64,000 nucleotides of DNA from Lachnospiraceae bacterium (GTDB lineage: Bacteria > Bacillota > Clostridia > Lachnospirales > Lachnospiraceae): assembly GCA_910574715.1 (NCBI GenBank), contig CAJTCH010000016.1, positions 27,164 to 91,163 of the forward strand, given 5' to 3'. Position 1 is the stretch's first letter. Each line of letters begins with the position of its first letter. Below, in pieces: positions 1 through 7,353 of this stretch. The position numbers and the translations under genes were made by a program. Under the pieces are notes generated by a model that ran no database searches, had not been told where the DNA came from, and saw only the letters and a program-made list of their open reading frames with translations.

Positions 1-79
1 CTTCTTCCATCTGGGGAATGATCATGTGCTCAAGAATCTCTCTCGCATGCTCCGATTCCAATAAATAAGCTACCTTCAT
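1..79 (-). CDS. saoD: DsrE-like protein, N-terminal fragment (SaoD-like), cut by window edge
   Basis: Only the first 26 codons are inside the window. They start MKVAYLLESEHARE and are preceded by a clean AGGAGG at 87-92. The hydrophobic beta strand followed by a helix fits the start of small DsrE/DsrF-type sulfur-relay proteins, but the piece is too short to prove this. It lies 22 bp downstream of the MerB-like gene on the same strand, so it is probably the next gene of that operon. The name follows the DsrE-related member I recall for the proposed Sao system. The identification depends mostly on context. Confidence 0.4.
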   Translation of the reverse strand, partial: MKVAYLLESEHAREILEHMIIPQMEE

Positions 80-101
80 TCTTACACCTCCTGTGTTAGA
101 T

Positions 102-722
102 TTATACTTCAAATGTTGCCTTTGCCTCTTCAACTGCCTTCTCTATGTCCGCCTTAATGATTGAATCCGGGTCAAGCTCCATATCCGTAACGTATTGATC
201 AAATTCTGCACCGCTGCAGAAGAAATTCATTACATTTCAGCAAGACCCTGCCCAGTTTGACAATTCTCCCAGAGGAAATGTCAGCGCATGCAGCGTCTTT
301 GGTTCATATTCATCCACCTTCTCATCCTTGATCCGGATATAGATCGGCTCGCCGCTCACCGCGCTCACCGAATTTACCTCGGTATCTTTATGGAACGTAA
401 ACGCGGCGCCGATGGCGTCGATGGCGCACATAGCAGAAAACTGCCTTCCGTCGTCAAGCGTAACCTGGTGGTTCGTCTTAAGGGCGGATACCGGATAGAT
501 GAAGTTCACCTTCCCCTTCTCGTCCACCACCATACCGTCTTTCTCTAGCAGACAGTCTGTGATCTCCTTATACTCCTCTTCCGTCATATGCAGGTACTCT
601 AACGCAGCTTCCTTATCATTCTCTATATGATAAGCCCGCCCATGATCCACCGTAAATTCTATAATATACAGTCTCAGTTCGTTCTGCCTGTCCGTAAATT
701 TTCTATGAACATTCTGATCCAA
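102..722 (-). CDS. saoL: MerB-like organomercurial-lyase homologue with predicted selenocysteine (SaoL-like)
   Basis: A 206-residue protein if the in-frame UGA at 237-239 is read as Sec. The first 161 residues contain CAID (C99, D102), which matches the Cys-x-x-Asp pair of MerB that protonates the carbon-mercury bond. Before the UGA comes WAGSC, and after it the frame continues NVMNFFCS for 44 residues to a TAA. That is the MerB block holding the adjacent cysteines C159-C160, so C161-U162 here replaces Cys-Cys with Cys-Sec. A 7-bp stem with loop GCGG lies 22 nt after the UGA. The start overlaps the end of the ABC ATPase gene by 20 bp. MerB splits alkyl-mercury bonds in the cytoplasm. The substrate here is unknown, and an organometal or a related soft metal is an inference. 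It is not a pseudogene, because homology runs through the UGA without a shift. Confidence 0.85.
204..221 (-). promoter_or_regulatory. SECIS-like hairpin for the UGA of saoL
   Basis: A perfect 7-bp stem (TTCTGCA with TGCAGAA) closes a GCGG loop. The loop begins 22 nt after the UGA at 237-239. Bacterial SECIS elements are hairpins just downstream of the UGA, inside the coding region, with G in the apical loop. Assignment is by geometry only. Confidence 0.6.
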
Positions 723-1560
723 CGAATTCTACCTCCTCATTCTTGCCTTTCTGTCCCTGAATAAATTCCATCAGGTCTTTATCCTCCTGCGTAAATACGC
801 CGCCGCTTAACGCATCCTTAAGGATCACCGTCAGGCGGTCCACATACTCATGATACTTAGGCGCCGTGCGGTCTCTCGGCCTTGGAAGATCGATCTTCAG
901 GTCTTCAATGATCTTCCCGTGGTCTCTGGACATCACCACAACACGGTCGCTTAAGTATATGGACTCATCCACATCATGGGTTACCATCAGCGCCGTAGTC
1001 TTCTTCTGCTGCAGGATCTCTTCAAGCTGCATCTGGAGCATCTGCCGCATCTGGAAATCTACCGCCCCAAGGGGCTCGTCCATCAGGAGCACCTGCGGAT
1101 CACACGCAATCGCCCGAAGAAGCGCTACTCTCTGTTTCATACCACCGGAAATCTCATGAATATAATAATGCTCGTAAGCCGTAAGCTGCGCCATCTCAAG
1201 CAGCTCCTTAAGCTGCGCCTTACGCTGTGCTTTCGGTACTTTCATCTTCTTCATAGGATACTCAATATTCTCTCCCACCTTAAGCCACGGAAATAACGCA
1301 TAATTCTGGAACATAAATGAACGGTCCGTGCCCGGCTTCTTCACTTCATTGCCATTCACTACGATCTTACCCTCATTCGCCTTCCGAAAACCTGCGATGA
1401 TTGTAAGCGTCGTAGTCTTACCGCAGCCGGACGGCCCAAGCAGTGATACGAATTCACCCTCTTCTACATTAAAAGAGACATCCTTAAGCACCACATTCTC
1501 CGGATCCCCCTTCTTCCTTCCTTTAAATACCTTCGTTATCCCTTCTACAGATATGGACAT
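703..1560 (-). CDS. saoA: ABC transporter ATP-binding protein, NitT/TauT class (SaoA-like)
   Basis: A 285-residue ATPase with every expected motif: Walker A GPSGCGKTT near residue 43, Q-loop QNYALFPWL, signature ISGGMKQRVALLRA, Walker B LLMDEPLGAVD and switch histidine VTHD. It is of the nitrate/sulfonate/taurine (SsuB/TauB) type, which fits the permease at 3993 and the substrate-binding proteins at 1592 and 6011. The C-terminal tail of about 30 residues ends in GSECS. The gene lies between the Sec-containing binding protein and the MerB-like gene, so transport and bond cleavage are co-transcribed. It should sit on the cytoplasmic face and power the Sec-containing permease. Confidence 0.9.
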   Translation of the reverse strand: MSISVEGITKVFKGRKKGDPENVVLKDVSFNVEEGEFVSLLGPSGCGKTTTLTIIAGFRKANEGKIVVNGNEVKKPGTDRSFMFQNYALFPWLKVGENIEYPMKKMKVPKAQRKAQLKELLEMAQLTAYEHYYIHEISGGMKQRVALLRAIACDPQVLLMDEPLGAVDFQMRQMLQMQLEEILQQKKTTALMVTHDVDESIYLSDRVVVMSRDHGKIIEDLKIDLPRPRDRTAPKYHEYVDRLTVILKDALSGGVFTQEDKDLMEFIQGQKGKNEEVEFVGSECS

Positions 1561-1591
1561 TCCTTAATCCTCTCTCTCTATCTCTATTCAT

Positions 1592-2377
1592 CTATGGCTG
1601 CCCCAGTGTCAGAAACCGAATCTTCTTATCCTTAAGCCAGTCTTCTTCCACCCCAAGCTTCCCGGCAAGAATCTCCGGATCATTCAGACTCTCGGCCGCC
1701 CGATTATAATTTTCTATAAATTCTCCAAATTCTTCCGTCTCCACAAACTTCTTATCCACTACCAGCACATAAGATATATAGTCCGTCTCTGAAATAGGCG
1801 CACACAGATAATCCGGTACATTCGCCGCCTTCGATATATCCTGGACTACTCCGTCCACCTGTCCGTTCTCCAGTGAATACAGAATCCCCTTCTGGGTGAT
1901 CTCCTGAAATTCTTCGATCTGTGGATAGGTCTCCCTCGCCTGCTCCTTCTCATTCTGCCTTCCCTGACTGATACCGACAGTTCTCACATCCGCCAGATCA
2001 CTCTTATAACACAGGACTTCCGCATTCATGATGACTGGGCCGTAGATCATGACATTCTCATTCTCCTCTATGGTATGCATAGCGATATGGCTGCAGTAGA
2101 ACGCCACATTGATCTCCTCCGCACTCAGTGCCCACTGAGCAAGATTACTTCAGCAGTCCTGAAATGACGAACTCTCATAATCCTCCGTAACCTTACATAC
2201 CCTGCCGAATTCCTCCACCGTTGCTTCCATCAGGACTCCGGAGATATCCGCTCCTGCTCCGACCCTCAGAGGCGCATCCTTATTCTGCCGCTCCTCTTTT
2301 GGGAAAAACACTGACACAAGTGTACCAACAAGTATCAGGCCTGATATAAAGACCGCAATCTTCCTGCCGTGCTCCAT
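1592..2377 (-). CDS. saoB: ABC transporter substrate-binding protein with predicted selenocysteine (SaoB-like)
   Basis: A 261-residue protein when the UGA at 2150-2152 is read as Sec76. The N-terminus has a positive start and a hydrophobic segment (about residues 7-24), a signal or anchor. The body resembles type-2 periplasmic-binding folds of the NitT/TauT class. The Sec directly follows Cys75 (SFQDC-U-SNLAQW), and the same frame continues without interruption for 185 more residues. Further Cys residues (FYCSHIA and LCYKS) could complete a metal site. A GCTCAGT/ACTGAGT stem with loop GGGC starts its loop 16 nt after the UGA. It lies 4 bp after the efflux permease and 31 bp before the ATPase. 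A Cys-Sec pair in an extracytoplasmic binding protein suggests capture of a soft metal or organometal, which is inference. Confidence 0.85.
2123..2140 (-). promoter_or_regulatory. SECIS-like hairpin for the UGA of saoB
   Basis: A 7-bp stem (one G-U pair) with loop GGGC. The loop begins 16 nt after the UGA at 2150-2152. It has the same layout as the hairpins after the other five proposed Sec codons in the window. Confidence 0.6.
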
Positions 2378-2381
2378 CTGC

Positions 2382-3542
2382 TTACGCTTCCTTCATTCTG
2401 GAATGCACCAGTCCGGATCTGATATATTTCCACAGAGAATACAGAGCATATGCGATCAGGACCAGGCTGCAGATCCACTCTCCCCACTCAGGTATGGTGA
2501 CCATAAGCTTGTTCGCATGCGCGATAGTATTCGATGTCCTGTCAAAATCCAGCACCGGAACAAATCCCGGCATCAGTAATTTGTTCGTGATCCAGCCCAC
2601 CAGATTGGAGATTCCGACTACCATGGTAAAATACATCATCATAGCCCTCTTCCCAATGGTCTTTGTGATCGTCAATAATTCCGGGATATTCGTCCCGGCT
2701 CCCGCCATCAAGAATGTGATGGCGACTCCAGGCGCCGCCCCGCTGGCAACCAGCGCCGCGATAAACGGGATATGGCCCACCGCACAGACATACATAAGTC
2801 CTGCAACCACCGTGATCCCGAGAAGGGATATCATGCCCGGATTCCCAAGATAATCCTGCACGAAGGACTGGGGCACGACCGTGAATAAGAAACCCGCGAT
2901 CAGCATCCCCGTAACCGTGTACTTGCTGATGGTCACACTCAATTCGGTCAGTGACCAGCGAAGCCCGCTCTTTACCTTCTCCCAGAACGACGGCTCTTCG
3001 AACTCAAGCTGGATCATGGCCGGCGCATCCTCGTCGTCGGATTCCAGCGTAATCCTTCCCTCCTCTTCTTCCTGCTTCTTATGGATCTTATTGATCCCGA
3101 TATGTAATTCGTCGCCGGCGTACTTATTCGCCACCATGCCGATGATCATCGGCGCGACAAATCCCGTAATAACATAGATAATGGTAATCTCTTTGCCCAA
3201 CAGCCCCCAGGATAGGATCACCGCCAGCGGATTGATCATAGGCGTACTGGTCATGAACGCCAGCGTCGGCCCCAGATAAGCCCCGCTGTAATACATACTG
3301 ATGCCAAGAGGAATCGTTCCGCAGCTGCAGATCGGTATAAACATCCCCGACACCGTCGTCCAGAACACACCGCTCGCCCGCTTTGAGCCGATGGACGTCT
3401 TCTGTACCTTCTCAGGCTTCAGAAATTCATGCAGCAGACCAGCTACGACAAAACTGAATACCAGCCACGGTGATGAACTGTTGAGCATCGACCACGCTGA
3501 CACTACTATACTGGACAGAAACCCCCACAAATCTCCTATCAT
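2382..3542 (-). CDS. saoE: Efflux permease with CSC motif, ArsP/DUF318-like (SaoE-like)
   Basis: A 386-residue integral membrane protein with about 8-10 hydrophobic segments and a soluble acidic loop (about residues 155-185). It has the family motif FIPICSCGTIPLG with C72 and C74 near the second membrane helix. This is the hallmark of permeases such as ArsP, which exports trivalent organoarsenicals through paired thiols, and of related metal exporters. The start codon overlaps the stop of the thioredoxin-like gene (ATGA), so the two are translationally coupled. In this operon it is the natural exit route for the product of the MerB-like enzyme. The actual substrate cannot be read from sequence. 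Confidence 0.8.
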   Translation of the reverse strand: MIGDLWGFLSSIVVSAWSMLNSSSPWLVFSFVVAGLLHEFLKPEKVQKTSIGSKRASGVFWTTVSGMFIPICSCGTIPLGISMYYSGAYLGPTLAFMTSTPMINPLAVILSWGLLGKEITIIYVITGFVAPMIIGMVANKYAGDELHIGINKIHKKQEEEEGRITLESDDEDAPAMIQLEFEEPSFWEKVKSGLRWSLTELSVTISKYTVTGMLIAGFLFTVVPQSFVQDYLGNPGMISLLGITVVAGLMYVCAVGHIPFIAALVASGAAPGVAITFLMAGAGTNIPELLTITKTIGKRAMMMYFTMVVGISNLVGWITNKLLMPGFVPVLDFDRTSNTIAHANKLMVTIPEWGEWICSLVLIAYALYSLWKYIRSGLVHSRMKEA

Positions 3543-3793
3543 ATCTTCAACGCCTCCTCGAATGCTTTACGCACGGCAGGCTTGGTCAGCTTCGTCACTG
3601 CCTTCTTCTCGTTGATGACCAGCATACTCTTGGTCACCGCACCGTACTTCTTGATATAATCAAAATCCTGACCTGCGCGATAGATCTTCACATTCACTCT
3701 TCCTTCATATTCTTTCTCCAGGACTTGAACCAAGTCTCCAAACACTTCACATCATGCACATGCACTGATATATTCGATGCAAGGCTTCTTCAT
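3539..3793 (-). CDS. saoT: Small thioredoxin-like protein with predicted selenocysteine (SaoT-like)
   Basis: An 84-residue protein. The start chosen is the ATG at 3791-3793, preceded by GGGAGGT, because a GTG downstream at 3745 would remove the active site. The reading is MKKPCIEYISACA-U-CEVFGDL, with the UGA at 3752-3754 as Sec14. C12, U14 and C15 form a C-x-U-C motif on the first loop of a glutaredoxin/thioredoxin-type fold; the rest (VNVKIYRAG, then MLVINEKK) gives the expected strands. The predicted SECIS stem GACTTG/CAAGTC has loop GTT starting 21 nt after the UGA. The protein is much shorter than thioredoxin (about 105 residues), like the mini-thioredoxins used as metal or redox carriers. 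It is first in the minus-strand operon and couples into the efflux permease. Confidence 0.85.
3722..3736 (-). promoter_or_regulatory. SECIS-like hairpin for the UGA of saoT
   Basis: A perfect 6-bp stem (GACTTG with CAAGTC) and loop GTT, whose first loop base is 22 nt from the UGA at 3752-3754. It lies inside the coding sequence. Confidence 0.55.
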
Positions 3794-3992
3794 TCACGGC
3801 ACCTCCCAACAATTTATTCCATCTTAATTATAGCTATTATAGCTTTATTCGCCCGCACTTTCCGGTTTTATAAAAAAATACAATATTCGACACCGACTTT
3901 ATTTTTTTGTATAATATTTCTATTATAATTATTAAAATTTTGTTATGATTTGGCTGTATATATTATCCTCAATTCATAAGGGAGGTGAACAA
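3794..3992. promoter_or_regulatory. Divergent promoter region between saoT and saoP
   Basis: About 200 bp, very AT-rich, between the minus-strand operon and the permease gene. TATAAT-like boxes are present on both strands (3910-3915 on the plus strand; 3827-3832 and 3836-3841 on the minus strand). A plus-strand pair TTCGAC with an 18-bp spacer and TATAAT at 3910 is a plausible promoter for the permease. No clear operator was found. Confidence 0.5.
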
Positions 3993-4814
3993 TTGGGAGA
4001 TAACAAACAGGTAGATCGTATGATACACGCTACCAAGACAAAAGACCGACAGAATTGGCGGAAAATGGGCGGCAGGAATTATAACAAGGGCGCGATCTTT
4101 TCCCTGGCCCTGATCTGTGTGATCTGGTATTTTGCCGCTCACGCAGTAAAAGCCCCGTTTATATTTCCGTATTTGGAGAATGTGGCCTATCAGGTCGTTT
4201 ATTCATTAACCGATATGTATGTTTTAGAGAATCTTGCCATCACCATGCGGCGAGTCGTGACCGGTTCTCTGTACGCATTCCTGATCGGATTCCCGCTTGG
4301 AATGGTCATGGGATATTCACCCAAGCTTTTACAGACCATGTCCCCATTCATCAATTCCCTGCGTCAGGTACCGATCATGGCCTGGGTGCCGCTCACCATC
4401 GTATGGTTTGGTATCGGGGACGGACCTACTGTTTTCCTGATCGCGTTCAGCGGTATTTTTACGATCATCCTCAATACCGTTTCCGGCGTACAGGATATTA
4501 GTAAGGATTTCTACAATGCCGCCAGATCCATGGGCGCGAACACATTCAATATCATCAAAGATATCGTAATTCCGGGTTCTCTCCCCGGAGTGCTTACCGG
4601 CATACGTCTGGCGATCGGACTTGGCTGGATGTCCGTCATATGAGCGGAGTTCATTGCGACAAGTGCCGGATTCGGTTACATAATGGTGGAAGCACAGGGA
4701 CGGTTAGAGACAGAGCGCGTCATCGCTTATATGGTGATCGCCGGTCTGATCGGATACCTGATGGATACCATCCTGGTATTGTGCGAGAGAGCACTGCTTA
4801 GATGGAAAGAATAA
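3993..4814 (+). CDS. saoP: ABC transporter permease with predicted selenocysteine (SaoP-like)
   Basis: A 273-residue permease of the NitT/TauT (SsuC/TauC) class. I start it at TTG 3993 because GGGAGGTG at 3980-3987 is well placed for it; the ATG at 3945 has no ribosome site. An in-frame UGA at 4641-4643 (codon 217) interrupts the end of the conserved cytoplasmic-loop region: GLGWMSVI-U-AEFIATSAGFGY. In ordinary relatives this is the same block with Ala, Val or Cys at the UGA position, and the frame then runs 56 more codons through the last membrane helix to TAA. Five or six hydrophobic helices are visible. It is divergent from the operon that encodes its ATPase and binding protein. A Sec inside an ABC permease could pass a thiophilic ligand along, which is inference. 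Confidence 0.85.
4663..4679 (+). promoter_or_regulatory. SECIS-like hairpin for the UGA of saoP (weaker)
   Basis: A stem of about 6 bp with a G-U pair and one bulged T (GTGCCG with CGGTTAC) and loop GATT. The loop begins 25 nt after the UGA at 4641-4643. It is the weakest of the six hairpins but similarly placed. Confidence 0.4.
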
Positions 4815-4859
4815 TTTCGGACGGAACAAAGGCATGGCCACCGGGTTGCCGCCGTCAGC

Positions 4860-4905
4860 AAAAGGCTGCTGCATATATGATCCTGTCATTATGCAGCAGC
4901 CTTTT
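4860..4905. terminator. Bidirectional terminator between saoP and the LysR gene
   Basis: A perfect 15-bp inverted repeat (AAAAGGCTGCTGCAT and its complement) with a T-run on both strands. It lies between convergent genes and overlaps the last codon of the LysR gene. Confidence 0.85.
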
Positions 4906-5812
4906 ATGAGTATTTTTCTGCGCAGTATCTTCGAAGCGCTTCTATGGTCCGTTCCGACACGATGCTTAATTTCCTGTCTTTGTGATACATCAGATAGATC
5001 TGACGCTTCGTATTCACATTCTCAAAATTAAACTCTAACACCTTCTGCTTATCCAATGATTCCTTTGCCGCCGTCCTGCTGATGAATGCGACTCCGCCGC
5101 CGGCCTCTACCGCCCGGCGCACCAGCTCCGATGATTCAAACTGCGCCGCCACATGAAGGGATGCGTGATTCAATTTCAGTCCCTCTTCCACATTCTCAGA
5201 GGCCGTCTTGGTCCCGCTGCCAAGCTCCCGTATCACGAACCACTCCCGGCGGAGCTGCTCAATGGGGAACTCCCCGTTCAGGTTCCTGTATTTGGCCTGG
5301 TTCGGCGTGATCAATATGATCTCGTCTTCAAAGAGGATCTCCGAATAGATCTTATCATTCCCGCTGGTCAGGCCGCCGATCCCGATCTCCACATCATAAT
5401 TCAAGATCTTCTGCAGCACATTCCCGCTGTCCCCCTCCGATACCTTGAAGCTGATATCCATATTCTTTGCCCGAAATGAAGCTAAGAACTGAGGGAACAT
5501 ATAGTTCCCGGGAACGGACGAAACCGCCATGGAAACTACCCGGCCCGCCTCATTCTCATTCCGGTTCAGCTGCTCCAATGCCTGATTCTCTGTCTCTAAT
5601 AACTGCAGCGCAAACGGATAGAATACTCTACCCTCCTCAGAGAGAACGATATCCTTCGTAGAGCGCACCAGAAGCTGTACTCCAAGCTCCGATTCCAACT
5701 GCTTGATATGTGTACTGATCGTGGGCTGCGACAGATACAGATACTTTGCAGCCAGTGAAAAACTCTTATAATTAACGACTCCAATAAAGCTTCTTACGTA
5801 TTCTAAACGCAT
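4904..5812 (-). CDS. LysR-family transcriptional regulator of the Sec locus
   Basis: About 302 residues. I start at the ATG at 5810-5812 (MRLEYVRSFIGVV), which has GGGAGAAG upstream; an in-frame start 11 codons earlier lacks one. The N-terminal winged helix is typical (SFSLAAKYLYLSQPTISTHIKQLE), followed by a CysB-like substrate-binding domain. It resembles the LysR group often found next to selenium-metabolism genes, recalled from memory. It sits between the permease and the second binding protein and is divergent from the latter, so it probably controls the 6011 gene and perhaps the whole locus. The ligand is unknown. Confidence 0.85.
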   Translation of the reverse strand: MRLEYVRSFIGVVNYKSFSLAAKYLYLSQPTISTHIKQLESELGVQLLVRSTKDIVLSEEGRVFYPFALQLLETENQALEQLNRNENEAGRVVSMAVSSVPGNYMFPQFLASFRAKNMDISFKVSEGDSGNVLQKILNYDVEIGIGGLTSGNDKIYSEILFEDEIILITPNQAKYRNLNGEFPIEQLRREWFVIRELGSGTKTASENVEEGLKLNHASLHVAAQFESSELVRRAVEAGGGVAFISRTAAKESLDKQKVLEFNFENVNTKRQIYLMYHKDRKLSIVSERTIEALRRYCAEKYS

Positions 5813-5877
5813 ATCTTCTCCCTCGATCCTAAAATATCTCATCATTTATTATATTGCTTTTTACTATTCTGGTCTAA

Positions 5878-5929
5878 TTGAAAATGATGATATATTTAAC
5901 CTCTTTATTTGAAATGATAATATATTTTA
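5878..5929. promoter_or_regulatory. Two direct repeats, candidate LysR operator
   Basis: TTGAAAATGATGATATATTTA at 5878-5898 and a near copy at 5909-5929, with starts 31 bp apart, about three helical turns. They lie in the divergent region between the LysR gene and the 6011 gene, where a LysR regulator normally binds. Confidence 0.45.
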
Positions 5930-6010
5930 TTAGTCCTTTTTCTTCTCAGGCTCTTCTGCTATGATGAATGTAAATATTAATAAATATTAATTTTTTAAAG
6001 GGGGATACCA

Positions 6011-7288
6011 ATGAAAAAGAAATTAATTGCATCACTACTGGCTGCGGCTATGCTCTGTTCTCTTCTCACAGCATGCCATAACAGCAGCGAGACCAATACC
6101 GTAGATGTTGAATCCACAGATTTTGATCCCAAGAAGGCAGTGGAGGACTATGAGTTCGGCGAGTTAAGCGAGGAAGAGAAGAACTATACCGTGGAGATGG
6201 GCTACTTCAACTGTGACCATATGTGTGCCTCCATTATCGGAGAGAAATCCGGGATCTACGAGGCTCTTGGCCTGAAGGTCAACCTTACCAAATCTCCTGA
6301 GACAGTGAATGCCCTGATCAGCGGCGCCATGGACGTGGGATACATCTTCTTCAGCAAGAACCTGATGTCAGATGACTCCCCTGTTTATCAGGCAGCAGCC
6401 AACCACTTAGGCGGCTCCCGGTATCTCGTAGTCAGCAACGATATCGATGTAGACGATCCGCTCTCCATCGAAGGCAAGACCATTTCCATGGATGCCGAAC
6501 CGCAGGTTAACTCCGAGTGGAGAAAATGGTCCGAAGAATACGGCTTCTCCTTCCAGCCAGAGGATTACGACATCGTTGCCATGGGACAGAAGGATGCCAT
6601 GTTCGCGCTGAAGGCAGGACAGATCGACGCATTCACCTGCTGCGACCCATACGCTTCCCAGGCAGAATTCGAAGGCTTCGGCAAGATCATGTGTATCAGT
6701 TGGGGCGCGAACCTGGAAGAAGGCGAGCTTCTCACCGAAGAGAATGCCGGAACCTGCTGCAGCTACGCCATGTCTGTCGCTTTCAGGGAGAAGTATCCGG
6801 AGCTTGCACGCCGTCTTGTCTATGCCCATATGCTCTCTGTCAAATATTTATACGAGCATCCGTATAACGCAGCCATGATGTTCGCCGACGGCTTCGATGT
6901 AGACCCTTACGTAGGACTTCGTACCGTATATATGAAGACGGTAGCAGAAGGCCGGACCATCACCTGGCAGTGGTCCGAACAGACCATGCAGAACAATGAA
7001 GATTTCCAGACACAGTGGAAGGATCCGGCCGTACCGGAAGAGGATATCATCTTTGCCAAGGATTCTATGAAGTCTCTGGAACTATCCAACGAGATCTTTG
7101 AAGAAGCCGGTGTTCCGGACTTTGATGAATTCATCAAGGATTCCGTGGAAGACAAGTTCCCGCTTGGAATGACCTTCGAAGACTGGTACAATGCCGCTAA
7201 GAAGATCGACAATATCTCAGACGAAGATGCGGTCGACATTACCGATACCGCAACACCTTATCTGAACGAGAATCTGGAAGAAGAATAG
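6011..7288 (+). CDS. Cys-rich substrate-binding lipoprotein, NitT/TauT type
   Basis: A 425-residue lipoprotein with signal peptide and lipobox LLTAC (lipid on Cys22), and a ribosome site AAAGGGGG upstream. The fold matches NMT1/ThiY-like and SsuA-type binding proteins. It is unusually rich in paired cysteines: C68-x-x-x-C72 (NCDHMC), adjacent C210-C211 (FTCCDPYA) and adjacent C249-C250 (GTCCSYA), plus C228. It has no UGA; the adjacent Cys pairs look like the Cys-only version of the Cys-Sec pairs elsewhere in the locus. The acidic C-terminal tail (NENLEEE) is unusual. It probably delivers a thiol-bound ligand to the Sec-containing ABC transporter, either as an alternative to the 1592 protein or together with it. 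Confidence 0.85.
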   Translation: MKKKLIASLLAAAMLCSLLTACHNSSETNTVDVESTDFDPKKAVEDYEFGELSEEEKNYTVEMGYFNCDHMCASIIGEKSGIYEALGLKVNLTKSPETVNALISGAMDVGYIFFSKNLMSDDSPVYQAAANHLGGSRYLVVSNDIDVDDPLSIEGKTISMDAEPQVNSEWRKWSEEYGFSFQPEDYDIVAMGQKDAMFALKAGQIDAFTCCDPYASQAEFEGFGKIMCISWGANLEEGELLTEENAGTCCSYAMSVAFREKYPELARRLVYAHMLSVKYLYEHPYNAAMMFADGFDVDPYVGLRTVYMKTVAEGRTITWQWSEQTMQNNEDFQTQWKDPAVPEEDIIFAKDSMKSLELSNEIFEEAGVPDFDEFIKDSVEDKFPLGMTFEDWYNAAKKIDNISDEDAVDITDTATPYLNENLEEE

Positions 7289-7297
7289 GCTTAATAT

Positions 7298-7331
7298 AAG
7301 GCGCCGTGAATCTGTCATGTTCCGGCGCCTT
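7298..7331. terminator. Terminator after the 6011 lipoprotein gene
   Basis: A 9-bp GC-rich inverted repeat (AAGGCGCCG / CGGCGCCTT) 10 bp after the stop, between convergent genes. The T-run is short. Confidence 0.65.
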
Positions 7332-7353
7332 GTATATTATTGCCCGATTCCTG

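Noticed and set aside
1592..2377. Reading the UGA-interrupted genes (this one, 102-722, 3539-3793, 3993-4814, 32206-33525) as pseudogenes or sequencing errors
   Set aside because: Frame and homology continue unchanged past each UGA, only UGA (never UAA or UAG) interrupts, a Cys sits next to or near the UGA in most cases, and each has a hairpin 16-25 nt downstream.
3539..3541. The terminal TGA of the thioredoxin-like gene as another Sec codon
   Set aside because: It forms the ATGA overlap with the efflux permease start and no coding homology continues.
3945..3992. ATG at 3945 as start of the Sec-containing permease
   Set aside because: No ribosome site before it; GGGAGGTG at 3980-3987 clearly serves the TTG at 3993.
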